Origin: Maribacter arenosus
GTDB lineage: Bacteria; Bacteroidota; Bacteroidia; Flavobacteriales; Flavobacteriaceae
Assembly: GCF_014610845.1 (NCBI RefSeq)
Contig: NZ_JABTCG010000001.1
Location: 806,001 to 870,000, forward strand
Length of the DNA stretch: 64,000 nt
Reading direction: 5' to 3'
Shown here: positions 33,932-42,531 of the stretch, piece by piece
Layout of the letters: each line of letters opens with the position of its first letter
How positions within the stretch are numbered: position 1 is the first letter of the stretch
Made by a program: the position numbers and the translations under genes
The notes under the pieces: generated by a model
Database searches by the model: none
The model's input: only the letters and a program-made list of their open reading frames with translations
Told to the model about the DNA's origin: nothing

Positions 33932-35329
33932 ATGAGTTTCAGAATTGAAAAAGACACGATGGGGAAAGTCGAGGTACCTTCCGATAAATATTGGGGTGCA
34001 CAGACTGAACGATCCCGGAATAATTTCAAAATTGGTCCTGTGGCTTCCATGCCCTTGGATATTGTTTATGGTTTTGCCTATTTGAAGAAAGCGGCAGCGT
34101 ACGCCAATCATGAATTGGGCGTATTGGATGTGGCAAAACGCGATTTGATCGCCACGGTTTGTGATGAAATATTGGAAGGCAAGCACGACGACCAATTTCC
34201 TTTGGTCATTTGGCAAACAGGTTCCGGCACACAAAGCAATATGAACGTGAACGAAGTAATTGCCAATCGCGCCCACGAAATTGCAGGTAAAGTCATTGGC
34301 GAAGGGGAAAAGACCATTCAACCCAATGATGATGTAAACAAATCACAATCTTCCAACGACACTTTCCCTACAGGCATGCATATTGCAGCCTATAAAAAGT
34401 TGATAGAAGTAACGATTCCCGGTGTAACACAACTAAAGGACACCTTGGCTAAAAAATCACGGGATTTTAAGAATGTGGTTAAAATAGGGCGTACGCATTT
34501 AATGGATGCCACTCCCCTAACCTTAGGTCAGGAATTTTCAGGTTATACCTCCCAATTGGAACATGGTCTGAAAGCCCTGAACAATACCTTGGACCATCTC
34601 AGTGAATTGGCCCTTGGCGGAACCGCAGTAGGAACTGGACTAAACACCCCAAAGGGATATGACGTTTTAGTGGCACACTATATTTCAAAATTCACTGGAT
34701 TACCTTTTAAAACAGCAGAAAATAAATTCGAGGCCCTTGCTGCCCATGATGCCATTGTAGAAAGTCATGGGGCATTGAAACAATTGGCGGTCTCATTAAA
34801 CAAAATTGCCAATGACATTCGAATGATGGCCTCCGGTCCGCGTTCTGGTATTGGGGAGATTATTATTCCTGCCAATGAACCAGGGAGCTCCATAATGCCT
34901 GGAAAAGTGAACCCTACCCAATGTGAAGCCCTAACCATGGTTTGCGCCCAGGTCATGGGCAATGATGTGGCCATTACCGTTGGCGGAACACAGGGCCATT
35001 ACGAACTTAATGTTTTTAAACCTGTAATGGCATCGAACTTTTTGCAATCAGCCCAACTGCTTGGTGATGCCTGTGTAAGCTTTGATGTGAATTGTGCTGT
35101 GGGAATTGAGCCGAACCATGAGGTAATCAAACAGTTATTGAACAACTCATTGATGCTGGTAACTGCCCTAAATACTAAAATAGGCTATTACAAAGCTGCT
35201 GAAATAGCGAATACGGCGCATAAAAATGGTACAACCTTGAAAGAGGAAGCTGTTAACCTAGGGTATGTCACAGCGGAAGACTATGATGAATGGGTAAAAC
35301 CTGAAGAGATGGTAGGTAGCTTAAAATAA
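33932..35329 (+). CDS. fumC: Class II fumarate hydratase
   Basis: This is a 465-residue protein from ATG 33932 ([28 protein letters not shown]), supported by the -7 box at 33902 and the family N-terminus. Signature regions: [39 protein letters not shown] and [15 protein letters not shown], the fumarase/aspartase catalytic loop. It interconverts fumarate and malate in the TCA cycle, cytosolic homotetramer. Full length. A strong bidirectional terminator follows at 35350-35383. Confidence 0.96.
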   Translation: MSFRIEKDTMGKVEVPSDKYWGAQTERSRNNFKIGPVASMPLDIVYGFAYLKKAAAYANHELGVLDVAKRDLIATVCDEILEGKHDDQFPLVIWQTGSGTQSNMNVNEVIANRAHEIAGKVIGEGEKTIQPNDDVNKSQSSNDTFPTGMHIAAYKKLIEVTIPGVTQLKDTLAKKSRDFKNVVKIGRTHLMDATPLTLGQEFSGYTSQLEHGLKALNNTLDHLSELALGGTAVGTGLNTPKGYDVLVAHYISKFTGLPFKTAENKFEALAAHDAIVESHGALKQLAVSLNKIANDIRMMASGPRSGIGEIIIPANEPGSSIMPGKVNPTQCEALTMVCAQVMGNDVAITVGGTQGHYELNVFKPVMASNFLQSAQLLGDACVSFDVNCAVGIEPNHEVIKQLLNNSLMLVTALNTKIGYYKAAEIANTAHKNGTTLKEEAVNLGYVTAEDYDEWVKPEEMVGSLK

Positions 35330-35349
35330 ACCACTTAAATCAAATCAAA

Positions 35350-35383
35350 AAAAAGGGGCAATCAATTACGATTGCCCCTTTTT
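35350..35383. terminator. Bidirectional terminator between fumC and the coiled-coil protein gene
   Basis: Perfect 14-bp arms AAAAAGGGGCAATC and GATTGCCCCTTTTT with an AATTAC loop, A-rich on one side and T-rich on the other. Confidence 0.88.
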
Positions 35384-35403
35384 ATATAAATGGATAGTGT
35401 GTA

Positions 35404-36291
35404 CTATTTTAAGGTGAACTTAGAAGTTCCCAACAATTTCAATTTGTCATCATAAACATTTACCATATAATTTCCTTTTTGGAAATCACCTGCTGGCTTA
35501 CTGATATAATCACAAACGTCCAAAGACTTGTTTTCATAGTAGAAATTGGTTCCTTTACTATATGTAACAGAAGCACCGCCTTCATTGGTTTTTGAATAGC
35601 TCTCTCCAAGAACATTTCCTTGGGGATCAAGAACCTCTAAATAAAACTCCCTATCACCGGCTTCCGCAATTACGTTATCGGCAACTGTGAAACAGATTTT
35701 AAACTTGTCAGTTCTTCCTGCTCTTGAAGTAGAGACCAATTTACCGCTAGTACGCTCTTTAACAGCATCTACATTGAATTTAGAAAGATTCAAAGCAGAA
35801 CCTTTTTCAACAGCATCGGCCAATTGTGTGTTCTGTACAACTAAAGAATCGTTGAAAACCGTTTGTTTTTCCAATTCTACATAAGTACTATCACGTTGCA
35901 TGGCGATCAATGTATTCGATCTGGTCAACGAATCTACCTGCTTAAGCAATTGCTCTCTTTCAGCTTTTAAAACACTTACTTGTCTTCTATATCTAGACAA
36001 CGTTGCAATATCAGCTTTCATAGTCTTAACAGAATCAAGGTATTTTGCAATATTATCCCTTGCTGTTACCAACTCCTCGTTAGTAGCATTGCTTTCCAAA
36101 ATAGCTTTGTCATACTCAGACTTTAAGCTGTTTAAGTCCTCAACCACTAATTCTTTCTCTTTGATTAGCACAGTTTCGGTCTTTTTCTTGTCTTGGTAAA
36201 GACTAACGGTGTAAATGATCACACCCAAAAGTACCACACCTAGCAAACCTGCCAATACTTTTAATCCATTGTTATTCTTTGTTTCAGTCAT
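35404..36291 (-). CDS. Membrane-anchored coiled-coil protein, unknown function
   Basis: This is a 295-residue protein with a short N-terminal tail, one TM helix about 11-31 (LAGLLGVVLLGVIIYTVSLY), a long Lys/Glu/Leu coiled coil about 33-160, and a C-terminal beta-rich domain about 175-295 (KFKICFTVADNVIAEAGDREF, YSKGTNFYYENKSLDVC). It resembles anonymous flavobacterial periplasmic proteins. A structural or envelope-linking role is inferred from the layout only. The 604 bp upstream holds no clear TAnnTTTG box for it. Confidence 0.8.
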   Translation of the reverse strand: MTETKNNNGLKVLAGLLGVVLLGVIIYTVSLYQDKKKTETVLIKEKELVVEDLNSLKSEYDKAILESNATNEELVTARDNIAKYLDSVKTMKADIATLSRYRRQVSVLKAEREQLLKQVDSLTRSNTLIAMQRDSTYVELEKQTVFNDSLVVQNTQLADAVEKGSALNLSKFNVDAVKERTSGKLVSTSRAGRTDKFKICFTVADNVIAEAGDREFYLEVLDPQGNVLGESYSKTNEGGASVTYSKGTNFYYENKSLDVCDYISKPAGDFQKGNYMVNVYDDKLKLLGTSKFTLK

Positions 36292-36895
36292 AATCTTAAA
36301 ATTAATTAACTTTTTTACTTTTATTAAAGTGTTTGTTCGTGGTTTATATACGGTTCAATTTTAATATTGGATTTTTTTGGAGTAAAAAAATTTAACATTT
36401 TTTATGCAATACGATCTCAAATCATAAATTTATGGGGGTATAAAGTAGGTAACATCGACCAGGGGATTATTATATTTTCGTTTAATGACTTGTAATTCAA
36501 AAACTTACTTAATTTAAAAAGTGCTTGATTAGAGTAAATTTTTAGACTAAAACCTAAGGATAAAGGAGGGCTTGGAAAATTGCGAAAAAAATAATGGATT
36601 AGGGAAGGCGACGCTTTTTTGCTGATAATCTGTTCAAACCGTGGAATCTTTGATTTTAATTGATTTGAATGGAGTTGACTTGGAACATTGAAAAATTGCC
36701 GTTAGTCTGGTGTATTGGGATAACTGATCGGCTACAAGATCTTAAAATTATAATGGTTTGATAAAAAATTAGTAATGGAATATAAATGTATTATATTCAA
36801 GTAAAATTGGATACTGTATTCATAACTATCGAAAATCAAGGATTGAAGATGTTGAAATGGTATTAAATTTGTAATTGGACTTAACTAAAAAAAGT
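36292..36895. other. 604-bp gap between divergent genes
   Basis: AT-rich. It contains the promoter of the MBL lipoprotein at its right end. Short ATG frames, for example a 30-codon one near 36670, have no promoter or RBS-like context. No tRNA-like fold, repeat or terminator is evident. Confidence 0.5.
36843..36871 (+). promoter_or_regulatory. Promoter of the MBL lipoprotein gene (TTG - 18 bp - TAAATTTG)
   Basis: TTG at 36843-36845, perfect -7 box TAAATTTG at 36864-36871, 18 bp apart. The start near 36878 excludes the upstream TTG codon at 36875 as initiator. Confidence 0.7.
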
Positions 36896-37723
36896 ATGAA
36901 CAGAATAATATTGACATTGTTGACAATTGGCCTAAGTATTATAGGCTGTAAGGATGCGAAAAAATCCTCGGAATCACCAATGCTCGATTCCGAGCCTAAT
37001 ACGGCATTCCGTGAAACCCCAATAACACCTTCCTATACGAACACAACTGTGAAAGAAGTGAAAATAATTCCAATTGAACATGCCACTGCGGTTCTGGAAT
37101 GGAATGACATTGTAATTTACATTGATCCAGTGGGAGGGGCTGAAGCTTTTAAAGACCAAAAACAACCTGATCTTATTTTGATCACCGATATCCACGGAGA
37201 CCATTTTAGTTTGGAAACTTTGCAAACCTTGAATACCCAAAGGGCCAAAATCATGGTACCAAAGGCTGTTGCCGATTTATTACCGAAGGAATTCACCCCT
37301 CAGGTCGATATACTTAATAATGGGGAATCCAAAGAACGCTATTCAATAAAAGTTGAGGCCATTCCCATGTACAATCTAAGGGAAGAGGCCAAAAAATTCC
37401 ATGAAATAGGTCGTGGTAATGGATATGTACTGAACATGGGTGATCAAAGGATCTACATTTCTGGGGATACGGAGGATATTCCAGAAATGAGGGCATTACA
37501 AAATATAGACAAAGCTTTTATCTGCATGAACTTACCCTATACGATGCCGGTTGACCGTGCCGCGGATGCGGTATTGGAGTTTAAACCCCAGCAAGTGTAT
37601 CCGTATCATTATAGGGGCAATCCCAATGTAAGCGACGTTGCCAAATTTAAAGAACTAGTTTCTAAGGGTAATGCAGATATTGAAGTCATTCAATTGGACT
37701 GGTATCCTAATGATGATTTTTGA
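36896..37723 (+). CDS. MBL-fold metallo-hydrolase lipoprotein
   Basis: ATG 36896 (MNRIILTLLTIGLSIIGCK) gives 275 residues with a lipobox (Cys about 18). The metallo-beta-lactamase fold shows ILITDIHGDHFS (an H-x-D-H-type metal motif with the first His replaced by Asp: D-I-H-G-D-H), YISGDTEDIPEM and a late YPYHYRGNP His. It belongs with the L-ascorbate-6-phosphate lactonase/UPF0173-like branch. Probably periplasmic or outer-membrane tethered. Substrate unknown. Confidence 0.85.
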   Translation: MNRIILTLLTIGLSIIGCKDAKKSSESPMLDSEPNTAFRETPITPSYTNTTVKEVKIIPIEHATAVLEWNDIVIYIDPVGGAEAFKDQKQPDLILITDIHGDHFSLETLQTLNTQRAKIMVPKAVADLLPKEFTPQVDILNNGESKERYSIKVEAIPMYNLREEAKKFHEIGRGNGYVLNMGDQRIYISGDTEDIPEMRALQNIDKAFICMNLPYTMPVDRAADAVLEFKPQQVYPYHYRGNPNVSDVAKFKELVSKGNADIEVIQLDWYPNDDF

Positions 37724-37846
37724 GGTATAAATACAAAATTTGAATTCGGGGGTTGAAGTGTTTGCGCAATACTAAAACATAAAACATCTTGTTATTCAGT
37801 ATCGAAAACCATTTTTGGCACCGTAAATCGAAATTCTAAACGTAAA

Positions 37847-39538
37847 TCATCTTATCAGTTTCTTATACTTTAGACGTTTGGGAATCAAGTCACCGCCTAA
37901 ACGTTTTTTCTTGTTTTCCTCATAATCCGAGAATGATCCTTCGAAGAAATAGACTTGGGAATTACCTTCAAAGGCCAAAATATGGGTACATATCCGATCC
38001 AAGAACCATCTATCATGGGAGATGACCACAGCGCAGCCGGCAAAATTTTCCAAACCTTCTTCTAAGGCACGTAATGTATTGACATCCAAATCATTGGTAG
38101 GTTCATCTAAGAGTAGTACGTTACCTTCTTCCTTTAAGGTCATGGCCAAATGCAAACGGTTCCTTTCCCCTCCGGAAAGCATGCTTACTTTTTTATTCTG
38201 CTCATTCCCAGAAAAATTGAATCTGCTTAAATAAGCTCTTGAATTAACTTGGCGTCCGCCCATCATAATCAACTCTTGTTCATCACTGAAATTTTGCCAA
38301 ATGGTTTTTTCAGGGTCAATATTGGAATGGCTTTGGTCAACATAAGCAATCTTAGCGGTATCTCCCACAATGAACTCCCCCTTGTCCGGAGTTTCCTCAC
38401 CCATTATCATTCGAAAAATAGTGGTCTTCCCAGCACCATTCGGACCAATAACCCCCACAATACCGGCTTGAGGTAATGTAAAGTTCAGGTGTTCATACAA
38501 TAATTTATCGCCGTATGCCTTGCTTACGCCTTTTGCCTCTATGACATTGGTTCCTAAACGTGGACCATTCGGAATATAGATTTCTAATTTCTCATCGAGT
38601 TGTTTTTGATCCTGACTCATGAGTTTGTCATAATTTTTTAAACGGGCCTTCTGTTTAGTCTGCCTTCCCTTTGCACCCTGACGTACCCATTCCAACTCCC
38701 TTTCCAAAGTTTTTTGACGTTTTGAGGCTGTCTTGCTCTCTTGGGCCAATCTTTTAGACTTCTGATCTAACCAACTTGAATAATTGCCTTTCCAGGGGAT
38801 GCCCTCCCCACGATCGAGTTCCAAAATCCAACCTGCTACGTTATCCAAGAAATAACGGTCATGGGTTACCGCGATGACCGTACCTTTATATTGCGCCAAA
38901 TGATGTTCTAACCAATGTACCGATTCAGCATCCAAGTGGTTGGTAGGTTCATCCAACAATAAAATTTCAGGTTCCTGTAATAACAGTCTACAAAGGGCCA
39001 CCCGCCTTCGTTCCCCACCTGATAGCACCCCGATTTTCATATCAGGCTCTGGTGTACGTAGGGCATCCATAGCTATCTCCAATTTGGTGTCCAATTCCCA
39101 CGCATTGGCCGCATCGATTTCATCTTGTAAAGCAGCTTGGCGATCCATAAGTTTTTGCATCTTATCGGCATCCTCATAAACCTCGGGCAGTGCGAACATA
39201 TCATTGATCTTGTTGTACTCATCCAAAATAGCCACGGTTTCTGCCGCACCTTCCCGTACCACTTCCAAGACTGTTTTCGATTCGTCCAGTTGGGGTTCCT
39301 GTTCCAAGTATCCTACCTTATAACCCGGTGAAAAAACCACATCGCCTTGGTAGTTTTTATCGGTACCTGCGATAATCCTCAATAAGGTGGATTTACCCGA
39401 GCCATTTAGCCCTAAAATGCCAATCTTAGCACCATAGAAGAAACTTAGATAAATATTTTTGAGAACAGGGGTGTTTGCGTTTTTATAGGTCTTTGTAACC
39501 CCAGACATAGAGAAAATGACCTTCTTATCGTCAGACAT
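37847..39538 (-). CDS. ettA: Energy-dependent translational throttle protein EttA (ABC-F)
   Basis: This is a 563-residue protein with two ABC ATPase domains. Walker A GLNGSGKST and GPNGAGKTT; signatures LSGGERRRVALC and LSGGERNRLHLA; Walker B EILLLDEPTNHLD and NVLLLDEPTNDLD. The arm and P-site tRNA interaction linker are present (SWLDQKSKRLAQESKTASKR). Length and the two-domain pattern match EttA, which gates the first elongation steps with the ATP/ADP ratio. No TM region, so it is not a transporter. Confidence 0.95.
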   Translation of the reverse strand: MSDDKKVIFSMSGVTKTYKNANTPVLKNIYLSFFYGAKIGILGLNGSGKSTLLRIIAGTDKNYQGDVVFSPGYKVGYLEQEPQLDESKTVLEVVREGAAETVAILDEYNKINDMFALPEVYEDADKMQKLMDRQAALQDEIDAANAWELDTKLEIAMDALRTPEPDMKIGVLSGGERRRVALCRLLLQEPEILLLDEPTNHLDAESVHWLEHHLAQYKGTVIAVTHDRYFLDNVAGWILELDRGEGIPWKGNYSSWLDQKSKRLAQESKTASKRQKTLERELEWVRQGAKGRQTKQKARLKNYDKLMSQDQKQLDEKLEIYIPNGPRLGTNVIEAKGVSKAYGDKLLYEHLNFTLPQAGIVGVIGPNGAGKTTIFRMIMGEETPDKGEFIVGDTAKIAYVDQSHSNIDPEKTIWQNFSDEQELIMMGGRQVNSRAYLSRFNFSGNEQNKKVSMLSGGERNRLHLAMTLKEEGNVLLLDEPTNDLDVNTLRALEEGLENFAGCAVVISHDRWFLDRICTHILAFEGNSQVYFFEGSFSDYEENKKKRLGGDLIPKRLKYKKLIR

Positions 39539-39584
39539 AGGATAGTGATTATAAAATTAATGGTTATTTGGATACTTTGGATTA

Positions 39585-39767
39585 TTAAACCCTTCCTTTA
39601 AGCGCGTTGAAAACCCAAGCAATGGCGAAAAAACCGATTCCTACTGAGGCAAATCCCCATCCAGCAACTTCATCATATCGAAAGGCCCCGAGGGCAATTA
39701 GTGCAAATCCTACGAATATCATTATAAAAGTTGCCCAGGCCAATACGGTATTTTTATTCATTCCCAT
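39585..39767 (-). CDS. CAL67264-type small membrane protein
   Basis: I start at ATG 39767 (MGMNKNTVLAWATF), 60 residues; the Met two codons later (39761) is equally possible. The longer frame to 39950 overlaps the Gfo/Idh gene end and reads as nonsense. Two TM helices (about 8-26 and 35-53) are separated by GAFRYDEVAGWG. This matches a tiny membrane family confined to flavobacteria. Function unknown. Located between ettA and the oxidoreductase on the same strand. Confidence 0.8.
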   Translation of the reverse strand: MGMNKNTVLAWATFIMIFVGFALIALGAFRYDEVAGWGFASVGIGFFAIAWVFNALKGRV

Positions 39768-39840
39768 TTTTAGTTCGTTTGGATTTTGGTAATTCCAAAT
39801 ATCGTAAATTTTAGATGATTTCAGCGTAAAGCCTCTGATT

Positions 39841-40830
39841 TTATTGTTCAAAAGGAAATTTGATTCCATTTTTGACGCGTATCGTTTCCAATAATTCGGC
39901 CAAGTCCAAACTGTTTTGAAGACTCCATAATTCACTTTCCAACTTCCCATTTTGTAGGCAAGAATTTACCTCTTCGATTTCATAGGTATACCCATAGCCA
40001 GGAGTTGGTAGCTTAACATGTTCAACAACATCCCCTTTTTTTAAGGAATATCCTTGTGCGATATGCCATTGTGGGCTTAGGAACAAAGACCCTGTACTCC
40101 CCGATATCTCGGCCTCCATTTTAGACCCCGAGGTCAACCCACTATATAAAATAGCCTGTGCTTTGTGATACTCAAATAACATGGAGGTCTGAATCTCTAC
40201 CCCTGTCTTATAAAATTTTGAAGCCGATTTAATGGTTTCTGGCATTCCAAGTAACAGATAAGAAAGGAATACTGGATAGATACCGATATCGAGCAGGGAA
40301 CCACCTCCCAGTTCAGGATTCAGCAACCGACCTTCCTCAGGCCTATCCAATGCATAAAAAGCAAAATCGGCATGTAAATAACCCAAATCCCCTATTTCAC
40401 CAGCATCAACCAGCGCCTTTACCTTCTTTATAGACGGGTTGAAACGGGACCAAAGTGCTTCCATAAGAAAAACCTGATTCTTTTTCGCCACGGTAATCAT
40501 CTCTTCAATATCAGACCGTACCATTCCCATGGGTTTCTCACATAGCACATGTTTCCCACGGTTCATGGCTTTGATACTCCATTCTTTATGACCTGTATGG
40601 GGTGTAGCAATATAGACAACATCCACCTCCGTGCATTGGAACAAGTCATCATAACTACCAAAGGCATGTTTTGCATGGAATTGCCCAGCAAAATCCTTGG
40701 CTTTATCCATACTTCTTGAGGCAACCGCTATAATTTCAGCATTGGCCACAAGGTTGAGGTCATTAGCGAATTTACGGGCAATGCCCCCTAAACCAATAAT
40801 TCCCCATCGAATCTTTTGTTCCATATTCAT
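39841..40830 (-). CDS. Gfo/Idh/MocA family oxidoreductase
   Basis: This is a 329-residue protein with an N-terminal Rossmann fold IRWGIIGLGGIARKFANDL. The family motif VLCEKPMGM holds the Lys of EKP, followed by MEALWSRFNPSI and the HIS/ASP-bearing GGGSLLDIGIYPVF. These match dihydrodiol dehydrogenase-like members that use NAD(P) on sugars or related polyols. Substrate not predictable. A perfect -7 box sits 14-20 bp upstream (40844-40851); Met1 or Met3 (40824) may be the start. Confidence 0.88.
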   Translation of the reverse strand: MNMEQKIRWGIIGLGGIARKFANDLNLVANAEIIAVASRSMDKAKDFAGQFHAKHAFGSYDDLFQCTEVDVVYIATPHTGHKEWSIKAMNRGKHVLCEKPMGMVRSDIEEMITVAKKNQVFLMEALWSRFNPSIKKVKALVDAGEIGDLGYLHADFAFYALDRPEEGRLLNPELGGGSLLDIGIYPVFLSYLLLGMPETIKSASKFYKTGVEIQTSMLFEYHKAQAILYSGLTSGSKMEAEISGSTGSLFLSPQWHIAQGYSLKKGDVVEHVKLPTPGYGYTYEIEEVNSCLQNGKLESELWSLQNSLDLAELLETIRVKNGIKFPFEQ

Positions 40831-40843
40831 TTTAAATTATACC

Positions 40844-40851
40844 CAAAAGTA
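40844..40851 (-). promoter_or_regulatory. -7 box TACTTTTG of the Gfo/Idh gene
   Basis: A perfect TAnnTTTG on the minus strand. A weaker divergent box TATCTTTA (40867-40874) on the plus strand may serve the carboxylase gene at 40903. Confidence 0.6.
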
Positions 40852-40902
40852 ATGAAATTAACTGCTTATCTTTAGCCTTGTAAATTAGAAACTACAAAAT
40901 AT

Positions 40903-42531
40903 ATGGACATTAAGTTCAATAAAAACGAAGACCAAAATAAGTTACAATTATCCCAACTACGAAAGCGATTGGCACAAGTAAAATTAGGCGGAGGCAAATC
41001 CCGAATCGAAAAGCAACATGAGCAGGGTAAGATGACCGCTAGGGAACGTATTACCTATCTGTTGGATGACGATAAGAACAGTATAGAAATCGGTGCATTG
41101 GTAGGGGACGGAATGTATAAGGAACATGGGGGTTGCCCTTCAGGCGGGGTGGTTGTGAAAATGGGCCATATCAAAGGCAAACAATGTATCGTTGTAGCTA
41201 ATGACGCTACGGTAAAAGCCGGGGCTTGGTTTCCGATTACTGCAAAGAAAAACCTTCGTGCCCAAGAAATTGCCATTGAAAATCGATTGCCAATAATATA
41301 TTTGGTCGATAGTGCCGGGGTATTTCTCCCCATGCAGGATGAAATTTTCCCGGACAAGGAACATTTTGGACGTATTTTCAGAAACAATGCCATAATGAGT
41401 AGTATGGGTATCACCCAAATTTCTGCGGTCATGGGAAGTTGCGTGGCTGGTGGAGCCTACCTGCCGATAATGAGTGATGAAGCGATGATCGTTGATAAAA
41501 CGGGCAGTATTTTCTTGGCCGGAAGTTATTTAGTCAAGGCCGCTATTGGGGAAGAAGTCGACAACGAATCCTTAGGCGGGGCCACGACCCATTGCGAAAT
41601 AAGTGGCGTTACAGATTATAAGGCCAAAGACGACAAGGATGCCTTGGACAAAATCAAGAATATTATTGATAAGATCGGGGATTTCGATAAGGCAGGTTTC
41701 AATCGTAACAAACCTCAAAAACCTAAAGAGGAGGTGCAGGATATTTACGGAATACTTCCGGGTTCTAGAACCGAACAATATGATATGGGTGAAATTATCA
41801 AGCGATTGGTCGATAATTCGGAATTTGAGGAATACAAAGAAGGATATGGGAAGACCATACTAACAGGGTATGCTCGTATTGATGGTTGGGCCGTGGGCAT
41901 TATCGCAAACCAAAGGAAAGTGGTTAAAACGGCAAAGGGCGAAATGCAATTCGGTGGGGTAATCTACTCCGATTCGGCAGATAAGGCTACCCGTTTTATC
42001 GCTAATTGCAACCAAAAGAAAATTCCATTGGTGTTTCTTCAGGATGTTACTGGATTTATGGTAGGTAGTAAAAGTGAGCAAGGAGGTATTATTAAGGATG
42101 GCGCTAAAATGGTGAACGCCGTAAGCAACTCCGTAGTACCTAAATTCACTATCGTTATTGGCAATAGTTATGGCGCCGGAAATTATGCCATGTGCGGAAA
42201 GGCCTATGACCCACGATTAATCGTAGCCTGGCCAAGTGCCGAGCTAGCCGTAATGAGTGGTAATTCGGCCGCCAAAGTCTTATTACAGATTGAAAAAGCC
42301 TCCTTAAAGAAAAAAGGAGAGGTCATTACCAAAGAAAAGGAAGAGGCCCTTTTTGGTAAGATCAAGGAACGTTATGATAATCAGGTTTCTCCTTACTATG
42401 CAGCGGCCCGCTTATGGACAGACGCCATTATCGATCCTTTGGATACCCGCAAATGGATATCGATGGGCATTGAGGCTGCCAACCATGCCCCTATTGAAAA
42501 GCAATTCAATATGGGGGTCTTGCAGGTTTAA
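40903..42531 (+). CDS. Acyl-CoA carboxylase, carboxyltransferase (beta) subunit
   Basis: This is a 542-residue protein with two crotonase-like carboxyltransferase halves. KMTARERITYLLDD is the usual N-terminal landmark; VSCVAGGAYLPIMSDE-like segment (MGSCVAGGAYLP) and GNSYGAGNYAMCGKAYDP are the oxyanion-hole Gly-rich loops. The pattern is closest to methylcrotonyl-CoA or geranyl-CoA carboxylase beta (branched-chain amino acid breakdown), though propionyl-CoA carboxylase is possible. The biotinylated alpha subunit is not in this window. Its stop overlaps the convergent plug/TPR gene by four bases. Confidence 0.9.
   Translation: MDIKFNKNEDQNKLQLSQLRKRLAQVKLGGGKSRIEKQHEQGKMTARERITYLLDDDKNSIEIGALVGDGMYKEHGGCPSGGVVVKMGHIKGKQCIVVANDATVKAGAWFPITAKKNLRAQEIAIENRLPIIYLVDSAGVFLPMQDEIFPDKEHFGRIFRNNAIMSSMGITQISAVMGSCVAGGAYLPIMSDEAMIVDKTGSIFLAGSYLVKAAIGEEVDNESLGGATTHCEISGVTDYKAKDDKDALDKIKNIIDKIGDFDKAGFNRNKPQKPKEEVQDIYGILPGSRTEQYDMGEIIKRLVDNSEFEEYKEGYGKTILTGYARIDGWAVGIIANQRKVVKTAKGEMQFGGVIYSDSADKATRFIANCNQKKIPLVFLQDVTGFMVGSKSEQGGIIKDGAKMVNAVSNSVVPKFTIVIGNSYGAGNYAMCGKAYDPRLIVAWPSAELAVMSGNSAAKVLLQIEKASLKKKGEVITKEKEEALFGKIKERYDNQVSPYYAAARLWTDAIIDPLDTRKWISMGIEAANHAPIEKQFNMGVLQV

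Noticed and set aside
36660-36770. 30-codon frame in the 604-bp gap
   Set aside because: No promoter box, terminator or recognisable pattern; likely chance.
39768-39950. 61-codon extension of the CAL67264-type gene
   Set aside because: Overlaps the coding end of the Gfo/Idh gene and reads as non-protein-like text.
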